The position numbers and the translations under genes are program-made. From Nanoarchaeales archaeon (lineage in GTDB: Archaea; Nanobdellota; Nanobdellia; Woesearchaeales; UBA583): a stretch of DNA of 35,590 nucleotides. Under the pieces are notes generated by a model, which was given only the letters and a program-made list of their open reading frames with translations, made no database searches and had not been told where the DNA came from. This document shows positions 32,050 to 35,590 of the stretch, one piece after another. The first letter of the stretch is position 1; each line of letters starts with the position of its first letter. The stretch covers positions 1 through 35,590 of the forward strand of contig JABSQY010000011.1 in NCBI GenBank assembly GCA_013215525.1, given 5' to 3'.

Positions 32050-33384
32050 TTAATTATTTGATTTCTCAAGTTCTGATTCAATTACTGCGGAGAAAGTTTC
32101 AAAGTCTACAATTCCCGATATTACTTGTTTGTTTACAAAGTATGTTGGCGTTCCTGCAACTCCATATGGTAATGCTAATTCTATTTCCTTATCGATTTGA
32201 GTATTATATTTTTGAGATGTTAAACATTCTTTAAATTGTGATTTACTTAAGTCTAATGTTTGCGCGAATTCAATTAATACTTCCTCTGTATTGTTTACTC
32301 CAACCCAACTTTCTCTATCTGAATATAATATGTCTGAGTATGCTTTGAATTGTTCTTGCTCGTTTGCGCAAAGTGCTGCATTGTGAGCTTTTCTTGCTGA
32401 AGAGTGGATTCTATCAATTGGGAAGTTATAAAATACATACTTTACAAGTCCAGTGTCTATGTATTTCTCGAATACTTTTGGAATTGTAGCTTCTGTAAAT
32501 TCAGGGTTTTGTATTTTGTATCCCTCAAATAAGATTGGACTTCCTTTCATAATAGCGCAGACTGGACATTCAAAGTCACTAAATTCAACTAATGTTACTT
32601 TTGCATCTGGATTTCCAATTACAACTGCTGAGTCTAAAAGGATTACGTCTTCAATTAAAATTTTTGATTCTAAAACCATTGGATTTAATAAATAAAAGTC
32701 AGTGTTTGCAATGTTTACAGGAATTAATACATTTTCTAATTTTTCCCAATCATCTCTTAAGTCAATTGATTTTGAGAATAAGAATACTGGAGCAATTTTT
32801 ATTCCTAAGTTAGATGTTACAATTTGTCCTTCATGAGATGAGTATTCAATTTTTGTAACTACTAAATCTTTAATTAAATTAGCTTTAATTTGATCTGCAA
32901 AGTAATCTACATTACAATTCTCACATGTTGAATCTTCTACAATTAATAGTTCATATGTTGGAGTTGATGTGTTGTCATTGTTGTTTGTGTTTGTAATTGT
33001 ATTTGTTGGATTATTTAAATCATTTACTTTTTTGTTTAAGTCATCTTCAAATGTGTTATCAGATAAAGAACCATTAAAGAATCTTAGTCCAATTACTACT
33101 GCTAAAAATAATACTACTATTACTAATATGATTGATGAAATTTTCCATAAGTTTACATCTGAAACTCTTGTTTTTTTTTTATTAATTTTTATTTCTTTTT
33201 TAGTTTCAGTTTTTTTTACTAATTTTTTGTCAACTTTCTTTGTTGCTTTACTTGTTACTTTTGTTACAGTTTTTTTTGATTTAACTGCTATTTTTTTTTG
33301 AACTTTTACATCAGTTTTTTTTGTTGTTTTAACTGATTTATCTACTGTTTTTTTTACAGAAGATTTCTTTTTAGTTTCTACCAT
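32050..33384 (-). CDS. Membrane-anchored DsbA-like protein with lysine-rich tail and two thioredoxin-fold domains
   Basis: 444 residues. Residues 1-75 are a polycationic K/T/V tail (KKTV-type repeats), predicted cytoplasmic. One membrane helix follows (about 80-100, WKISSIILVIVVLFLAV), then an N/T-rich linker. Domain 1 (about 140-235) has a single CxxC, CENC. Domain 2 (about 250-444) is DsbA-like: FSDFECPVCAIMKGS supplies the CPVC active site, HSSARKAHNAALCANEQ and GVAGTPTYFVN the cis-proline region. Probable role: extracytoplasmic disulfide formation or isomerisation. Start at 33384 is 26 bases from a TTTATAAAT box. Confidence 0.85.
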   Translation of the reverse strand: MVETKKKSSVKKTVDKSVKTTKKTDVKVQKKIAVKSKKTVTKVTSKATKKVDKKLVKKTETKKEIKINKKKTRVSDVNLWKISSIILVIVVLFLAVVIGLRFFNGSLSDNTFEDDLNKKVNDLNNPTNTITNTNNNDNTSTPTYELLIVEDSTCENCNVDYFADQIKANLIKDLVVTKIEYSSHEGQIVTSNLGIKIAPVFLFSKSIDLRDDWEKLENVLIPVNIANTDFYLLNPMVLESKILIEDVILLDSAVVIGNPDAKVTLVEFSDFECPVCAIMKGSPILFEGYKIQNPEFTEATIPKVFEKYIDTGLVKYVFYNFPIDRIHSSARKAHNAALCANEQEQFKAYSDILYSDRESWVGVNNTEEVLIEFAQTLDLSKSQFKECLTSQKYNTQIDKEIELALPYGVAGTPTYFVNKQVISGIVDFETFSAVIESELEKSNN

Positions 33385-33509
33385 AACAATAAGTACAAAT
33401 TAACATTTATAAATATCCTCTGTCACATTGTGTTGTCTATACTATTTGTATGTATTTGTTTATAGTTTATATTACAAAAACTTATATTAAATTTAAGTAT
33501 AATTATATT

Positions 33510-34601
33510 ATGGAATTAAATTCTATTTTATTTTTTTTAGCATTTATGATAGTTATAATATTAGTATTATGTGTTTGTACGTTTCCTTTTGCATTGATGA
33601 TTAATAAACAATTTGTCAAGTGTCGTAAGACTAAAGTTTTATTGTATGTGTTTGGGTTTAATGTGATTTATAATATTTTATTTATTTTCTCACATCTTGT
33701 AGCAGTTGAAGTTACGCGAATTTTATCTTATTATTTAGGTATTATTGCAATGATGTTTACTGTGTCTGTTGCTTATTGGTTTATAGAGATTATATTGTGG
33801 ATGTTTAAAAAACGTGAACTTCTTGATTTAAAATATGTTAAACATAGTTTTGTGTTTGTGTTTGTGTTTTTAGTTATTCTTAGTATTTATAACTTTGAAA
33901 AGCCTTTGGCAGTTGAGAAATTTGAAATTGAATCAGATAAGCTTGATAAAAGTTATAGATTTGTACATATTTCAGATATTCAATATGGAACTGTTTCAAA
34001 AGAATATATGAATGATGTTTTAGATTTAGCTATTAGTCAGAACCCAGACTTTATTGTAATTACTGGTGATTTGATTGATTTTGAAAAGTATGAACAAACT
34101 GATTTTGATAAGTTTAAAACATTGCCTGTTCCTGTTTATTTTGAACGTGGGAATCATGAGTTTTATCATTTTCCAGATAAAATATTTAAGTATTTGTCTG
34201 ATATAGAAACTGTTACTGTTTTAGATAATAAGAAGATAAATTTTGAAGGGATTGAGATTGTAGGAATTGATTTTGATAATAGTAATAGATATTTTAAAGA
34301 ATATTTGTCTGAGTTTGAATTGGATGAAAATAAGTATTCAATGTTACTGTATCATAGTCCTTTGGATGTGGAGTTTGCAGCAGGTTATGGTTTTGATTTA
34401 TTATTATATGGACATACGCACGGTGGACAAATCTTTCCAGCAACTTTAATTGTTGATATGATATATGATTATCCTGGTGGGTTTTATGAAATCTTTGATA
34501 CTAAAGTTTATGTGACGGATGGTGCTGGACTTTGGGGTCCTAAAATGAGGCTTGGTTCTCAGAATGAGATTGCTGTGTTTGATTTGATTAAAGTTGAATG
34601 A
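33510..34601 (+). CDS. Membrane-anchored metallophosphoesterase (YkuE-like)
   Basis: 363 residues. About four hydrophobic helices fill residues 1-120, and the calcineurin-type domain follows. Motifs II-V are intact: ITGDLID, FERGNHEF, LLYHSPLD and LYGHTHGGQ. Motif I reads VHISDIQYG, so the usual D-x-H is D-x-Q. Substrate unknown; relatives act on phosphodiester or lipid A-type substrates at the membrane. The frame extends to 33450, but the TATA-like box (33482-33490) supports the ATG at 33510. Confidence 0.85.
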   Translation: MELNSILFFLAFMIVIILVLCVCTFPFALMINKQFVKCRKTKVLLYVFGFNVIYNILFIFSHLVAVEVTRILSYYLGIIAMMFTVSVAYWFIEIILWMFKKRELLDLKYVKHSFVFVFVFLVILSIYNFEKPLAVEKFEIESDKLDKSYRFVHISDIQYGTVSKEYMNDVLDLAISQNPDFIVITGDLIDFEKYEQTDFDKFKTLPVPVYFERGNHEFYHFPDKIFKYLSDIETVTVLDNKKINFEGIEIVGIDFDNSNRYFKEYLSEFELDENKYSMLLYHSPLDVEFAAGYGFDLLLYGHTHGGQIFPATLIVDMIYDYPGGFYEIFDTKVYVTDGAGLWGPKMRLGSQNEIAVFDLIKVE

Positions 34602-35338
34602 TTGTATATAAATAACTTATGATAATGTTCCTTAATATTTCTTCTTAAAATGTTATTATGTCTACATTTCCCACTATAATTTTTAGGTGGAAATAATAAA
34701 TAATTATTTTTTAATTTCATTAATTTAAATAATCCATAATCAAAGTATCCTTTGTCAGCAACAATTACAACATTTTTAAACTTAAATCGTTTAAAAAGTT
34801 TCCAAGTAACATAAATATCATGTCTTTGTTTCATCAAAAATGAAAAATCATAAATTTTCATTTTTCCATTCATATCAGCTATAATGTCCAATTTATGATA
34901 ATTAGATTTTGGTTTTCTACCAAATTCTTTTAATCGTTTTTCATAATATCTAGATTTAAAATGAGTATCAATGCCAGTTCCATCAATTCCCAATAGTTCA
35001 GGTTTTTCACCTGAATTTGTTTTATCTAAAACTTCTTTTAAAAAATCTAAATCAAATGATTTAACCCAATCATTTGATTTAGATTTTTTAATTTCATATT
35101 TTAGTTCTAACCAATTTGACCATTTAGTTTCTTTAAATTCTCTACAAAATGCAATTAATGATTTATGAGAATGAAAGTAAAGAATTACAACACTCAATCT
35201 TTGATCGGTTGTAAATTGTTTATTACCCATTTTATTAGGATATTTTGGAAGATTTAAACTTAAAATAATTTTATTTAATTCTTGACGAAATGAATTTTTA
35301 TGAGGAACTAATTGTTTTTGAACTAATTTGCGAATCAT
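34559..35338 (-). pseudogene. IS5-like DDE transposase, C-terminally truncated
   Basis: The N-terminal and central parts match IS5/IS4-type DDE transposases: a helical N-terminus (NKQFTTDQRLSVVILYFHSH), first Asp in LLGIDGTGID and second Asp in VVIVADKGYFD. After NILRRNIKEHYHKL the similarity stops; the catalytic Glu in the Y-x2-R-x3-E block is missing. The last residues (about 34559-34605) are read antisense to the metallophosphoesterase 3' end, so the true transposase sequence ends near 34605. The product should be inactive. Confidence 0.75.
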
Positions 35339-35385
35339 AAAATAAATAATCCTTACTCATTAATAAAATTACTTCGGACAGAGCC
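34605..35385 (-). mobile_element. Remnant of an IS5-like insertion sequence
   Basis: One end is visible at 35371-35385 (minus-strand reading GGCTCTGTCCGAAGT), which has the look of an IS5-type terminal inverted repeat just upstream of the transposase start. No matching end is seen beyond the truncated transposase, so the far end has been deleted, with the junction within about 34602-34625, directly after the metallophosphoesterase stop. Confidence 0.55.
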
Positions 35386-35428
35386 ATATATTACAAAGAT
35401 TTATATATATTAAATTTAAAAAATAATT

Positions 35429-35590
35429 ATGTTTTTTGAAAATAAAAAATCATCATTTGAAAAAATGTTACAATTTTTATTAAATGAAAATGATATTCAA
35501 ACTAAATTATATAGTGAATTTCAAGAAAGTGATCAAAAGGAAAAAGTTAAAGAATTAATATTAAAATCTATCTCTAGACAAATAAGATAT
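35429..35590 (+). CDS. Start of an unknown helical protein, cut off by the window end
   Basis: 54 codons are visible (MFFENKKSSFEKMLQFLLNE...), with no stop. Strongly charged and helical. A TATATATATTA stretch is centred about 26 bases before the ATG. No family recognised from this fragment. Confidence 0.5.
   Translation, partial: MFFENKKSSFEKMLQFLLNENDIQTKLYSEFQESDQKEKVKELILKSISRQIRY

Overview
The window is very AT-rich DNA from an archaeon, most likely a small-genome DPANN lineage (Woesearchaeota/Pacearchaeota-like; inferred from gene content, not proven). The archaeal assignment rests on a TATA-binding protein, archaeal elongation factor 1-beta, a proteasome alpha subunit, an XPD-type Fe-S helicase, a TtuA/Ncs6-type tRNA thiolase and a TrmB-like regulator. 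Almost every gene with its own promoter has a TATA-like box centred about 24-27 bases upstream of its start codon and no Shine-Dalgarno sequence, which is the archaeal leaderless arrangement. I used that spacing to choose several starts. I found no rRNA, tRNA or CRISPR array.

Layout. 1-2.4 kb: two tyrosine recombinases separated by a perfect 12-5-12 palindrome. 2.5-4.1 kb: small bacterial-like genes (glutathione peroxidase, DUF1801, YwbE) and a gene-free structured stretch. 4.1-8.0 kb: alkaline-phosphatase-fold hydrolase, an unknown protein with a calcium-type loop, an HEYGH membrane protein, a four-helix membrane protein and a 5'-nucleotidase-like HAD protein, all on the minus strand. 8.1-12.5 kb: XPD helicase, first copy of a structured repeat, a secreted beta-helix protein, EF-1-beta and TBP. 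12.7-17.3 kb: mostly unrecognised small genes. 17.4-22.7 kb: TrmB-like regulator, second repeat copy, tRNA thiolase, a possible AlaE-like membrane protein, a decayed repeat protein and proteasome alpha. 22.8-31.1 kb: CNNM/CorC transporter, MFS transporter, inorganic pyrophosphatase, HAD phosphatase, nucleotidyltransferase and phosphoglycerate mutase. 31.1-35.6 kb: a membrane-anchored two-domain thioredoxin/DsbA protein, a membrane metallophosphoesterase, a truncated IS5-like transposase and the start of a further gene.

Most notable observations. (1) Two genes (HAD phosphatase, 27872-28516; unknown gene, 22761-23171) are open well upstream of their first ATG, contain no upstream ATG/GTG/TTG, and have an ATA codon at the spot where the TATA box predicts the leaderless transcript to begin. 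In the HAD gene the extension carries the catalytic motif, so it must be part of the protein. (2) A repeat present at 10.1 and 18.2 kb folds into a hairpin supported by two compensatory base-pair changes. (3) The TBP gene departs from the leaderless pattern: it appears to have a long leader with a 14-codon upstream ORF and copies of a short A-rich motif. (4) The tRNA thiolase has lost its N-terminal zinc-finger ligands. (5) A tandem-repeat protein has two in-frame TAA codons in its first repeat.
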